From contig CALRNX020000001.1 in the NCBI GenBank assembly GCA_943369665.1, forward strand, positions 124,001-188,000: a DNA stretch of 64,000 bases, written 5' to 3'. A model generated the notes under the pieces. That model was not told the DNA's origin. It saw only the letters and a list, made by a program, of their open reading frames with translations, and made no database searches. Shown here one piece after another: positions 35,752 through 43,686 of the stretch (its first letter is position 1; every line of letters begins with the position of its first letter). Made by a program: the position numbers and the translations under genes. The DNA comes from UKL13-3 sp943369665. Its GTDB lineage: Bacteria; Bacteroidota; Bacteroidia; UKL13-3.

Positions 35752-37725
35752 ATGATAGTTCACAACGAGATATTATGCATTGAATTGCAGCCTTTAATAA
35801 CTGAGGGGATTGCTTCTTTGGGGCTTTGGCAAAAGTGGATACGCAATGGGGCCGAGGTTGTTCGTAGAGGAGGAAACGGCCGCACGGCTTTGTTGAAACT
35901 TGAAACTATACCCCAACGCTACCAAGACATGATTAAGGAAAAATTTGGCGACCCGGCAAAAGCAGCAGCCAAAGCAAGTTTTATTGATCGTGTGGTTTCG
36001 GATCAGGATGCTTTTAATTTTTATAAAAACTACCGACTTGAAAACGGCAAGGCATTACCTGAGGATTACCAAGCCACTTGCTGTATTAATGCTTCGGTAT
36101 TGAATGCTATAAAAGTTATTTACGATGTGCAACTACGCGCACGCAAGGCCCAAGGCAAAACGATGCGTAATTTTTGGAAGAAAGCGAGTGAGACGATAAA
36201 CGGCATACGTGAGCAAGTGAATCATACTCTTCCAACCTATGAGGACAAACTTGCAGCTAAGTACAAGTTATATACTGTTGGCGGTGTAGTGAAACTGAAA
36301 AGCGGAGATTACCAGGTGCAGGGATACGAGGCATTGATAAGCAAAAAGTTTTGTAACGATAACACGCAAAAAATTACCCCTGAGATAGAAAACTGGATGA
36401 TAAACGAAATGGCGCAAACGCGCGTGAGTGTTGAAATGATGTATCACCAAAAGTTTTTAAAAGCTGCGCAGGCAAACGGATGGCGCACAGATATTACGGC
36501 CCAAGCATTTAGAGATCGGGAACAACAACCGAGAGTGCGCCATTTAATTGAACTAAAACGCCACGGGCGAAAAGCATTTAGGCAAGAATACGGCCACACG
36601 TTCAAACTTGCAAAACCTATGTACAGCAATGATATATGGGTGAGCGATGGAACAGCTTTAAACTGGTACTACAATACCGGTAATGGTGTTGGACTTGCTA
36701 CCACTTATATGATAATGGATGCCCGCAGCAATAAATTTTTGGGATGGGCTACAAAAGCGGGTATTAACAAAGAAAATTTTGAAATGCAATTGGATGGTTA
36801 CCGCATGGCTTTGCGCAATGCAGGTGCAAAACCATACCAATTACTATTTGACAACCAAGGAGGCCACAAAAAGACTGAAAGCAGGATGTTTTACAACAAG
36901 ATTGCTCATGTGAGTTTCCCAACCCGCGCATATCGCCCATCGGGAAAAGCAATTGAGCGTGCATTTGGAAAATTCCAACAAATGAAATTGGCCGAACTTC
37001 CTTTTTGGAGTGGCTTTGGTAGACCATCGCACGCAGACGTGAACTACCGCCCAAATATGGAGGAAATTACCAAAAACATTGATAATCTGCCAACATTTGA
37101 CGAGTTGGTGAAGCTGTTTGATGTATTTGTGAACGAATGGAACGAATTGGATTATAACGGCACAGGATCACCCAATGCAATTTACAACGAAAGCCGCAAC
37201 CCTGAAGAGCAACCAATAACATTGGATGAAATAGCCGAAATGTTTTGGCAAATGGGTGGCCCTAAAAAATACCAAAGCCAAGGTATTAGCATTCGCATTA
37301 AAGGCGAGGATAAGCTATACGAAGTATATACGGCCGATGGAAACGTGGACTTTAACTTTAGGCTCAACTACCTCAAACAAAATTTCCTATACAAATATGA
37401 TCCTGATGGAGAGTTTGAAGATGTGGAACTATACACAGAGCATGCAACGCTTGGGCTTCAACGAATTGCCACGGCCTCTCCGAAGCGCGAAAACAGTCGC
37501 TCAGTAAAATACCTTGAAGACGGTGAAAAAGAATGGATGGCAAAGCAAATGAAAGCCGAGGAGGATATGATGGACGATATGGACAAAGAAATGGTGGCAA
37601 TTGGTTACAACGAGGAGCATAAGTGGAATAGTTGGCGCGATAAAATTACACCTGTACAACCTACCCCTATATCAAAAACGCTTTATGGCGAAGACGAGGG
37701 AACAATGGAAACAATCAAAATATAA
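35752..37725 (+). CDS. MuA-like DDE transposase
   Basis: 657 residues. N-terminal DNA-binding region with a Mu-type HTH (GLWQKWIRNGAEVVRRGGNG). The RNase H-like core has D299 (WVSDGTALNWYY), D367 (LLFDNQGGHKK) and E402 (GKAIERAFGKF); 34 residues separate D367 and E402, the classic DD(35)E spacing. The C-terminal part, rich in charged residues, probably contacts the MuB partner encoded next. It catalyses replicative transposition of the prophage. Confidence 0.93.
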   Translation: MIVHNEILCIELQPLITEGIASLGLWQKWIRNGAEVVRRGGNGRTALLKLETIPQRYQDMIKEKFGDPAKAAAKASFIDRVVSDQDAFNFYKNYRLENGKALPEDYQATCCINASVLNAIKVIYDVQLRARKAQGKTMRNFWKKASETINGIREQVNHTLPTYEDKLAAKYKLYTVGGVVKLKSGDYQVQGYEALISKKFCNDNTQKITPEIENWMINEMAQTRVSVEMMYHQKFLKAAQANGWRTDITAQAFRDREQQPRVRHLIELKRHGRKAFRQEYGHTFKLAKPMYSNDIWVSDGTALNWYYNTGNGVGLATTYMIMDARSNKFLGWATKAGINKENFEMQLDGYRMALRNAGAKPYQLLFDNQGGHKKTESRMFYNKIAHVSFPTRAYRPSGKAIERAFGKFQQMKLAELPFWSGFGRPSHADVNYRPNMEEITKNIDNLPTFDELVKLFDVFVNEWNELDYNGTGSPNAIYNESRNPEEQPITLDEIAEMFWQMGGPKKYQSQGISIRIKGEDKLYEVYTADGNVDFNFRLNYLKQNFLYKYDPDGEFEDVELYTEHATLGLQRIATASPKRENSRSVKYLEDGEKEWMAKQMKAEEDMMDDMDKEMVAIGYNEEHKWNSWRDKITPVQPTPISKTLYGEDEGTMETIKI

Positions 37726-37736
37726 ACAACAAAAAA

Positions 37737-38654
37737 ATGGATGCTCAACTAATTATTATCGAAACAAAAGCCTACTTGGTGCGCAAAGGAATGTCGCAAG
37801 AAGCCTTGGCGAAAAAAATTGATTACAGCTCTACGGCTTTAAGCCAAGTATTGAGCGGACAGTATGCGGGTAACCCTGACCCGATTTTGAAAAAACTGGC
37901 ACACGAAATTGGGTTGAGTTCGACTAAGTGGGAAATCCTTAGTACCAACAACTTTCAGTCGATAATGAACACCTGCACGGAAGCGCAAGAAGATTCTTTT
38001 ATGATGGGGGTGTATGGAGCGACAGGTTGGGGCAAAACAACAACCCTTGCCCACTATTGCTCAACTACCCGTAATGCATATTATGTTCTTGGTACTATGC
38101 TAATGAAACCAAAGGATTTGATTTTGGCTATCCAAAAGCAAATTGGGGATGATGAACCAGGTACACTGAGCGAACGAATTGATAGTATAGTGGAAAAACT
38201 ATCCCGCATGCAAAATCCATTGCTTGTAATTGAGGATATGGGTAAGTTAGACCAACACCCCAAATGCTTTGGTATCGTTCAACTCTTATTTGATCGCCTA
38301 AAAGGTCGTTGCGGGTTTGTGATTGCAGGTACTCACCGCCTTCCAACTTTCATCAGAAAAATGGCAGATAAAGATGTATTGGGCTTTCGTGAGTTTGCCC
38401 GCAGGGTTAGCTACTGGCAACCATTGGTTGAAAAACTTGAAATGAAATTTATCAATGCTGTGTCCGCCAAACACGAAATAACCAACAAAGGAGCGATTGA
38501 ATACATAGCAAGCAATTGCACTAATTATGGCGATGTAGAGGAGTTAATACGTGGCTATAACAAGTATAAAGAACGCCACGGTGAAATATCAATGGAAATG
38601 CAAGCGAGCGTATTAGCCGAACTAAAATTTAACCAATTGCCAAAGAAAAAATGA
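37737..38654 (+). CDS. MuB-like transposition AAA+ ATPase
   Basis: 305 residues. An XRE-like HTH at the N-terminus (GMSQEALAKKIDYSSTALSQ) precedes an AAA+ domain with Walker A GATGWGKTT near residue 98 and Walker B PLLVIEDMGKL. Target capture and transposase activation by analogy with Mu B. The stop overlaps the next gene by four bases. Confidence 0.9.
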   Translation: MDAQLIIIETKAYLVRKGMSQEALAKKIDYSSTALSQVLSGQYAGNPDPILKKLAHEIGLSSTKWEILSTNNFQSIMNTCTEAQEDSFMMGVYGATGWGKTTTLAHYCSTTRNAYYVLGTMLMKPKDLILAIQKQIGDDEPGTLSERIDSIVEKLSRMQNPLLVIEDMGKLDQHPKCFGIVQLLFDRLKGRCGFVIAGTHRLPTFIRKMADKDVLGFREFARRVSYWQPLVEKLEMKFINAVSAKHEITNKGAIEYIASNCTNYGDVEELIRGYNKYKERHGEISMEMQASVLAELKFNQLPKKK

Positions 38655-39295
38655 GACGGGCAGCATCAGTTACAGAATTATACAACGAGGATTTCCCGGT
38701 ATACAACTTTGATGGGACTTGGTTAAAATCCTTTGGAACACCTGAGAAAGGTAAGCCGTGGTTTTTTATGGCCCCCGTTGGGAGCGGCAAAACAACGTTT
38801 GTGGCGATGCTATGTAAGTACTTTTCGGGGTTTGGCCGAGTTGCTTACAACAGTATTGAGGAAGGTAAAAGCCTATCCCTCAAAAAGGCTTTTAAACGTG
38901 CCGGGTTGATCGCAGGTGATAAAAAAGTGGTTGTATTGGACAAAGAGTATTACGAGGAAATGTGCGCACGATTAGACAAGCACAAAAGTCCCGATATTAT
39001 AGTGATTGACACCATCCAACACAGCGACATAACCAAATCCCGCTATTTGGAACTTAAACAACGATACCCTAAAAAAACATTTATCTACATAAGCCACATG
39101 GAAGGCAAAAAACCACAAGGAACATTGGCCCAATTCATTTACCAAGATGCAGATATAAAATGTTACATAGATGGGTTTGTGGTATTCCCGAAAAGTAGGC
39201 ATGTGGATGGCGTTGCCGAACCTTTTATTATTTACGAAAAGGGTGCGGCTGATTACCACGGACTGGATTTTATAAACGGTTTAAAAGCAAGTTAA
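38651..39295 (+). CDS. Second P-loop ATPase of the early operon
   Basis: 214 residues with a RecA/RAD55-like layout: Walker A APVGSGKTTF near residue 42, a strand-plus-aspartate Walker B PDIIVIDTIQH near residue 117, and YISHMEGKKPQGTL after it. Translationally coupled to MuB (ATGA overlap). It is not part of classical Mu. A role in replication or transposition control is inferred from position only. Confidence 0.65.
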   Translation: MRRAASVTELYNEDFPVYNFDGTWLKSFGTPEKGKPWFFMAPVGSGKTTFVAMLCKYFSGFGRVAYNSIEEGKSLSLKKAFKRAGLIAGDKKVVVLDKEYYEEMCARLDKHKSPDIIVIDTIQHSDITKSRYLELKQRYPKKTFIYISHMEGKKPQGTLAQFIYQDADIKCYIDGFVVFPKSRHVDGVAEPFIIYEKGAADYHGLDFINGLKAS

Positions 39296-39298
39296 AAA

Positions 39299-39406
39299 AT
39301 GAAATACGTAGCACTTTTTGCAATCCTCATGTATTTGAGGTTACGCTTTAGAAAAAAAATATCAACAATTAAAAACGAAATCAAAAATGGAAATGTCAGA
39401 AGTTAA
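39299..39406 (+). CDS. Small hydrophobic ORF
   Basis: 35 residues, a single hydrophobic start (MKYVALFAILMYLRL) followed by a basic tail. It sits in a gap of the early operon and overlaps the next gene by 20 bases. Coding status uncertain. Confidence 0.3.
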   Translation: MKYVALFAILMYLRLRFRKKISTIKNEIKNGNVRS

Positions 39407-39950
39407 AAACCACACACTTGGAAAGTTTAATGCTTTCACTGGGCAAGTAATTGACCTGCGCGAGCCAACTGTATCAATGATCCATCCTGAAGATATTATA
39501 CAGGGGTTATCTAAAGTTTGCCGTTTTGGAGGCCAATTAACAAACTTTTACTCGGTGGCCCAACATTCGGTATTGGTTGCCTATTTAGCGCCCAAGGAAT
39601 TAAAAAGAGCCGCGCTTATCCACGATGCCACCGAGGCATACCTTGGCGATGTTATTAAGCCATTAAAACACATGCTTGGCAATGTGTATGCAGATATCGA
39701 GGAGGCATTTGCAAATGTTATTTACGCCCGCTTTAATGAGCCAGTAGAAAACCTGTTTTACGTAAAACAATTCGACTTACAGGCATACGAAATGGAAAAG
39801 GCTGCTTTCAAGCATGGCGATAAAAGCGAATGGGTAAAGTTTTGGCGAACCAACATTGGGTATGAAAACACCGTATGGTCGCCAAACTATGCCGAGGATC
39901 GCTTTAGAAGGGTAATGCAAACAGTATTAGGAAAGGAGTTTTTTATATGA
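39387..39950 (+). CDS. HD-domain phosphohydrolase (YfbR-like)
   Basis: 187 residues. The metal-binding HD pattern is seen as VAQHSVLVAYLA and AALIHDATEAYLGDVIKPLK. YfbR-like enzymes remove phosphate from deoxynucleoside monophosphates, so a phage role in nucleotide pool control is plausible. Alternative start six bases later (MSEVKNH). Confidence 0.75.
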   Translation: MEMSEVKNHTLGKFNAFTGQVIDLREPTVSMIHPEDIIQGLSKVCRFGGQLTNFYSVAQHSVLVAYLAPKELKRAALIHDATEAYLGDVIKPLKHMLGNVYADIEEAFANVIYARFNEPVENLFYVKQFDLQAYEMEKAAFKHGDKSEWVKFWRTNIGYENTVWSPNYAEDRFRRVMQTVLGKEFFI

Positions 39951-40204
39951 AAATTGAAATACCTGACGAAATGGTGGGAGCGGTAGTAATGATCCTTCAG
40001 CATTACAAAAAAATAAACCAATTGGAGCAAACTATTGATAACCAAACGCTTTGCGAAAACATTCAAGAAATGGCAATGCTGCAACTCATAAACGAAGTGA
40101 ACGCGGCCGAAATTGGAGCAATGGAACATGAATACCCACAACGCACGGCCGCGTTATTGGCCGCACACACAATACGGTTACTGGTTAACTATAAAGAGTT
40201 ATAA
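39947..40204 (+). CDS. Hypothetical phage protein
   Basis: 85 residues, mostly helical (LQHYKKINQLEQTIDNQTLC), no family recognised. Start overlaps the HD gene stop (ATGA), so it is translated with it. Confidence 0.6.
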   Translation: MKIEIPDEMVGAVVMILQHYKKINQLEQTIDNQTLCENIQEMAMLQLINEVNAAEIGAMEHEYPQRTAALLAAHTIRLLVNYKEL

Positions 40205-40205
40205 A

Positions 40206-40622
40206 ATGTCAAAATCAAAAACACAAACGCAAGTGATAAAACAAAAATACGTGCTTAATAAAGCATGGATTTTGAGTTGCACGTTTACCAGTGAGGAGGC
40301 ATACCACAGCATGCAGTTTAATACTGCAATAGCATGGCTACGGTATGCTGTGATTGCCGATGAAGATGTGGTGAATAAAATACTTGCTCACCCTCTCTTT
40401 AAACCGTGGTGGATAAACCAATGGAATATCCGGGACGAGGACTGGTTGTGCGAGTGGATGCAGTTTGTTGTTGCCGATGGACACGAGGAAATGCTTAAAG
40501 AGGTATGGCTTCGCAGCCATGAGGTACAAAATATCAAAATGCAACCCCCATTAAAAATGCTTGACGAAGTACTGGCCGAAGTAACCAAACAGATAGAAGC
40601 GGAGGTGAAGTGCAAACGGTAG
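40206..40622 (+). CDS. Hypothetical phage protein
   Basis: About 138 residues from ATG 40206 (MSKSKTQTQVIKQ). Trp-rich helical body (WWINQWNIRDEDWLCEWMQF). No family recognised. The frame upstream of 40206 is a shadow of the previous gene. Confidence 0.6.
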   Translation: MSKSKTQTQVIKQKYVLNKAWILSCTFTSEEAYHSMQFNTAIAWLRYAVIADEDVVNKILAHPLFKPWWINQWNIRDEDWLCEWMQFVVADGHEEMLKEVWLRSHEVQNIKMQPPLKMLDEVLAEVTKQIEAEVKCKR

Positions 40623-41038
40623 CATCAATATCGCCATACGTAATGCCGGGCATGCTTAATATTCGTATTTCCGATGATGTGGTGGTGGCATCTGTTAAGT
40701 TGCTTGTAAGCGATTATTACAGTATTCCGTACGATGATTTGATGCGGCAAAACCGTAAGCCAAAAACAGTACTTGCCCGACAAATTGCAATGTATTTAGT
40801 ATTTGAGTGTTCACAGTTAAATACGGTGCAGATAGGTAAACATTTTGCCCGCGAGCATTCTACCATTATACACGCATGCAAGTGTATAAACAAATACATG
40901 GAGGTGTATCCCGCAATCGTTGCCTCAATAAAATATCTGTGCGCAAAACTGGCCGATGAAAATATTTTAAGAGTACCCAAAATTAAAAACAAACAAGATG
41001 GAAGACTTAGCCGAAAAAATCAGCGCTCTAAAAAATAA
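40610..41038 (+). CDS. Stand-alone DnaA domain IV-like DNA-binding protein
   Basis: 142 residues. Residues about 30-120 match the DnaA C-terminal domain: YYSIPYDDLMRQNRKPKTVL, RQIAMYLVFE and the signature HFAREHSTIIHACKCINKYM, equivalent to G-x-DHSTV-x-HA. The ATPase domain is absent. By family it should bind DnaA-box-like DNA. Starts at GTG 40610 or an internal ATG (40643). Confidence 0.75.
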   Translation: MQTVASISPYVMPGMLNIRISDDVVVASVKLLVSDYYSIPYDDLMRQNRKPKTVLARQIAMYLVFECSQLNTVQIGKHFAREHSTIIHACKCINKYMEVYPAIVASIKYLCAKLADENILRVPKIKNKQDGRLSRKNQRSKK

Positions 41039-41156
41039 ACTTAATGAAGTGCAAGCCCGACTGGCTAATCCTTCAATAGCGGAAGACACGAGAATCGGGT
41101 TAATGAAAACCAAAAACGAGTTGAGCGATGAAATAGAAGCATTGCAAAAGCAGTAG
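40998..41156 (+). CDS. Small coiled-coil ORF
   Basis: 52 residues, helical and charged (MEDLAEKISALKNKLNEVQ). Overlaps the previous gene by 41 bases in another frame and ends 30 bases before the DUF3164 gene. Weakly supported. Confidence 0.45.
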   Translation: MEDLAEKISALKNKLNEVQARLANPSIAEDTRIGLMKTKNELSDEIEALQKQ

Positions 41157-41185
41157 AAAAGTAACAGAACTTTAATAAAACAGAT

Positions 41186-41818
41186 ATGACAGAACCAAAG
41201 AAAAAAGGTAAAACATTTACCGACAAGGATGGTAACCAAGTTCCATCAGGATTCATCCACAAAATTGACAAAGCTAAGCACGCAGCAGCTTTGCGCTTGT
41301 GTGCCAAAGCCGAAAAAATCAGCGCTCAACTTAGCGATTTTAAAACCGAACTGTTTACCATTTGCGATGAGTTATACGATCGCGCACTTGCCGAACACAA
41401 AGTAATCAAACGCGTAAACGCAAAAGGGGGTTACACCATTACCACTATTGATAAAAAGGTAAAGGTAGAAATCACAATGAATGAGTTTGTTGGATTTGGT
41501 GATGATATAAGCATCGCTCACGAACTAATTAAGGAATGGCTTGCCGAAAAAACCCAATCCGTAGACCCTGAACTTACACAAATTATCACCTCGGCTTTTG
41601 AAAATAGCGGTGGAAACTTGGATGTGAAACGCATATTGGGCCTGAAAAAATACAATATCGTTCACGATAAATGGAAAGCAGCTATGGAAGTTATCGACCG
41701 GGCATACGAAGTGCGAAATACAAAGCGCTATGCACGTATTTGGGTAATGAATGCCGAGGGTGAATACAAGGTTGTGCCTTTGGATTTTGCAAGCATTAAA
41801 CCGAAGGAGGCAGCATAA
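41186..41818 (+). CDS. DUF3164 family phage protein
   Basis: 210 residues. Family features are the N-terminal TFTDKDGNQVPSGFIHKIDK, a central GGYTITTIDKKVKVEI and the C-terminal KRYARIWVMNAEGEYKVVPL. DUF3164 proteins are early genes of Mu-like phages, function unknown. Stop overlaps the next start. Confidence 0.85.
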   Translation: MTEPKKKGKTFTDKDGNQVPSGFIHKIDKAKHAAALRLCAKAEKISAQLSDFKTELFTICDELYDRALAEHKVIKRVNAKGGYTITTIDKKVKVEITMNEFVGFGDDISIAHELIKEWLAEKTQSVDPELTQIITSAFENSGGNLDVKRILGLKKYNIVHDKWKAAMEVIDRAYEVRNTKRYARIWVMNAEGEYKVVPLDFASIKPKEAA

Positions 41819-42045
41819 TGATAGTTTGGATCATCCTGATAATTATAGCCGTATTGCTTGGGATTATCACTTCGTTTTTGGCTGTTGTAATGGTGCAGGC
41901 TTTTGTTCCGAAAACTACACCTGCACCCACGATTGAAATGTCCGCCTACTTGGATACTTTGATGATAGAAACAATACTGAGTGTTGCCTTATCGCTTGAC
42001 ACTGACACACCAAAATCCACTAGCCCACCTGATAGTGTATTGTAA
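41818..42045 (+). CDS. Small membrane protein
   Basis: 75 residues, one N-terminal transmembrane helix (WIILIIIAVLLGIITSFLAV) and a Thr/Pro/Asp-rich tail. No family recognised. Confidence 0.55.
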   Translation: MIVWIILIIIAVLLGIITSFLAVVMVQAFVPKTTPAPTIEMSAYLDTLMIETILSVALSLDTDTPKSTSPPDSVL

Positions 42046-42049
42046 CAAT

Positions 42050-42136
42050 CGCCCCACAGGAGTAGTTGCCTTGTGGGTTGATTGATAGTGGCCGCCCCGA
42101 GGGTCGTATTAGAGGTTCGATTCCTCTTTGGGGCGC
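42050..42136 (+). ncRNA. Structured RNA: hairpin plus tRNA top-half-like minihelix
   Basis: CCCACAGG/CCTTGTGGG (about 42052-42076) forms a hairpin. After it, GCCCCGA (42094-42100) pairs with TTGGGGC (42128-42134) as a 7-bp acceptor-like stem. This sits next to a perfect T-arm, AGAGG-TTCGATT-CCTCT (42111-42127), with a 10-base connector on the 5' side. No cloverleaf with D and anticodon arms could be folded. It may be a degenerate tRNA or a tRNA mimic. Confidence 0.45.
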
Positions 42137-42208
42137 AATACGGATATAACCGCACCCCCTTTTTGCGCGTTGGGGATTAAATGCGCAGAATTAAATATAA
42201 AAAAATAA

Positions 42209-42379
42209 ATGACCCTACTTGATGAACAAAAAAAATCGTATGTCGAAGCTGTGAGGCCTGCGATGAAATGGATTGCAGAGAATTGCCATCCGCACACAAA
42301 AATTATTATCGAAAGCGATAGTGCTGAATTAGTGGAGGGGATTATCGCAGAAAGAACGGACGAGTTCATAAAGGACTAA
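42209..42379 (+). CDS. Small conserved-looking phage protein
   Basis: 56 residues (MTLLDEQKKSYVEAVRPAMK ... GIIAERTDEFIKD). Helix-strand-helix pattern, no domain name known. It directly follows the structured RNA and precedes the lipoprotein and DGR genes. Confidence 0.5.
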   Translation: MTLLDEQKKSYVEAVRPAMKWIAENCHPHTKIIIESDSAELVEGIIAERTDEFIKD

Positions 42380-42431
42380 TCCAGTAACAACCGGGAGTGG
42401 TAATAGTACCACTCCCATTAAAAATGAAACG

Positions 42432-42539
42432 ATGAAAATATTTACTCTTTTAATCATTACCATGTTAGTGCTTGGCTCATGTGCTACAAAGCGGCAACCA
42501 ACCAAACCAGTTAATACACCAAGTTTAAAACCGTATTAA
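42432..42539 (+). CDS. Small lipoprotein
   Basis: 35 residues: signal peptide with a lipobox (LVLGSC, Cys at residue 17) and a short basic, Pro-rich tail. Exported and lipidated by prediction. It lies directly upstream of DGR target gene 1. Confidence 0.5.
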   Translation: MKIFTLLIITMLVLGSCATKRQPTKPVNTPSLKPY

Positions 42540-42553
42540 ACCAATAAAATAAA

Positions 42554-43057
42554 ATGGACAACAAAGAAGAACAAATCACTATCCCGAAGAGCAAGGCTCT
42601 CGCGATATTGGCACAACTCGAAGAGTTTGTGAAACCGCAATTACAAGAATTGCAACTTGAAACAATCCCTACAAAATGGGAGCAAATCACAACGATTGAA
42701 CATGCTTGCATGGTCGTTCCACCAAGTGAAGATAAACAAGTCCTGTTGGCCTACAAAGGAACCGACAAGGACATGATTGCGGCACAAGCATTTTTAAAAT
42801 TATGCATTGTCAGCCGCGCAATGAATAAGCTGAACAATGATGGTGAAGTATGGGAACCTGATTGGACAGATGTTAATGAATATAAGTATTACGCATTTCC
42901 TCGCTATGTGGCGGGTTCGGGCTTCTCGGATTTCGGCTACGGCTACGATGACGCGGATGCGTGTGTCGGCTCGCGCCTTTGCTTTATGAGCCGTGATATG
43001 GTGGCACATGCCTTCGAAAATTTCAAACAGTTATACAACGATTTATTCACCCTTTAA
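42554..43057 (+). CDS. DGR target protein 1 with variable repeat
   Basis: 167 residues. A helical N-terminus is followed by a C-terminal module with WEPDWTDVNEYKYYAFPRY and then the variable segment, residues 119-144 (GSGFSDFGYGYDD ... VGSRLCF). A 23-residue helical tail closes the protein (HAFENFKQLYNDLFTL). The variable codons are GGC, GGC, GAC, GCG, GAT, GCG and TGT where the template has GAC, AAC, AAC, ACG, AAT, ACG and AAT. The W-E-P-D-W module and the GSRLCF-K/M-S tail recur in the next gene. It has no signal peptide or tail-fibre features. Likely ligand-binding surface; ligand unknown. Confidence 0.85.
   Translation: MDNKEEQITIPKSKALAILAQLEEFVKPQLQELQLETIPTKWEQITTIEHACMVVPPSEDKQVLLAYKGTDKDMIAAQAFLKLCIVSRAMNKLNNDGEVWEPDWTDVNEYKYYAFPRYVAGSGFSDFGYGYDDADACVGSRLCFMSRDMVAHAFENFKQLYNDLFTL
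42908..42985 (+). repeat. DGR variable repeat 1 (VR1)
   Basis: 78-base match to the template repeat 43512-43589. It differs at 15 positions, all of which are adenines in the template (10 A to G, 4 A to T, 1 A to C). None of the 57 non-adenine positions differs. Confidence 0.95.
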
Positions 43058-43069
43058 ACAACAATTAAA

Positions 43070-43468
43070 ATGGATTACAAAAAAATCAAAACCTTAGAAG
43101 ATGCCTGCAAAGTGTTGGGCACAACAGTAGCAGAACAATTTTCTGCTGAAGTATTAAAAGTAATGACACCTGATGAGGTTGCTTATCGCGAAGCAAAAAT
43201 CATTACTAAGGCCCTTAATCAGTTTGATGGAGAACCTTGGGAGCCTGATTGGAGCAACTGGAGCGAAGGCAAATATTACCCTTGGCCTCGTGTTGATACT
43301 TCTGATGGAAACAAAGCGGGTTCGGGCTTCTCGGATTTCGACTACGACTACGGTCGCACGGATGCGTCTGTCGGCTCGCGCCTTTGCTTCAAAAGCAGCG
43401 AGTTGGCAGTGTACGCCCTTAAGCAGTTCACGGATACATACAAACGCTTACTGCTAATTAGCAAGTAA
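43070..43468 (+). CDS. DGR target protein 2 with variable repeat
   Basis: 132 residues, a shorter paralogue of target 1 sharing WEPDW, KYY-x-x-P-R and the GSRLCFKS tail. Variable segment at residues 83-107 (GSGFSDFDYDYGRTDASV). The C-terminal helix (ELAVYALKQFTDTYKRLLL) aligns with that of target 1. It lies 12 bases after target 1, so the two are probably co-translated. The N-terminal 60 residues diverge from target 1. Confidence 0.85.
   Translation: MDYKKIKTLEDACKVLGTTVAEQFSAEVLKVMTPDEVAYREAKIITKALNQFDGEPWEPDWSNWSEGKYYPWPRVDTSDGNKAGSGFSDFDYDYGRTDASVGSRLCFKSSELAVYALKQFTDTYKRLLLISK
43316..43390 (+). repeat. DGR variable repeat 2 (VR2)
   Basis: 75-base match to template positions 43515-43589. 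It differs at 14 sites, all template adenines (7 A to G, 4 A to C, 3 A to T). It differs from VR1 only at template-adenine sites. Confidence 0.95.
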
Positions 43469-43511
43469 ACCAATTGCGGTTGTGCGTTGTATGGGCTGGT
43501 TTCGTTTCGAG

Positions 43512-43589
43512 GTGGCAGGTTCGGGCTTCTCGGATTTCGACTACAACTACGATAACACGAATACGAATGTCAGCTCGCGCATTAGCTAA
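43512..43589 (+). repeat. DGR template repeat (TR)
   Basis: Non-coding template 44 bases after target gene 2 and 97 bases before the reverse transcriptase start. It holds 21 adenines, many in AAC and AAT codons when read in the target frame, which is the usual DGR design for wide amino acid choice. In that frame it ends in a stop, so it is not a functional gene copy. Confidence 0.93.
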
Positions 43590-43686
43590 GAATTTACACA
43601 GCGCAGACCCTGCCAACACGGCAAAAAATAACAATGATTAAGGGGCTTTGGTATTGCAAAAGAAGGAGACCCAAAATAGCAAAGGA

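Noticed and set aside
42050..42136. Call of a normal tRNA gene
   Set aside because: The acceptor and T arms are present but I could not fold D and anticodon arms, so no isotype is assigned.
41946..42155. Minus-strand frame across the tRNA-like element
   Set aside because: Its peptide reads through the T-arm antisense sequence, a common artefact of structured RNA regions.
42908..43390. VR1/VR2 similarity as ordinary gene duplication
   Set aside because: Flanking nucleotide sequence of the two genes has diverged at all bases, while the repeats differ only where the template has A.
43512..43589. Template repeat as a decayed third copy of the target gene
   Set aside because: Homology covers only the variable repeat, mismatches are confined to adenines, and its position next to the RT is that of a DGR template.
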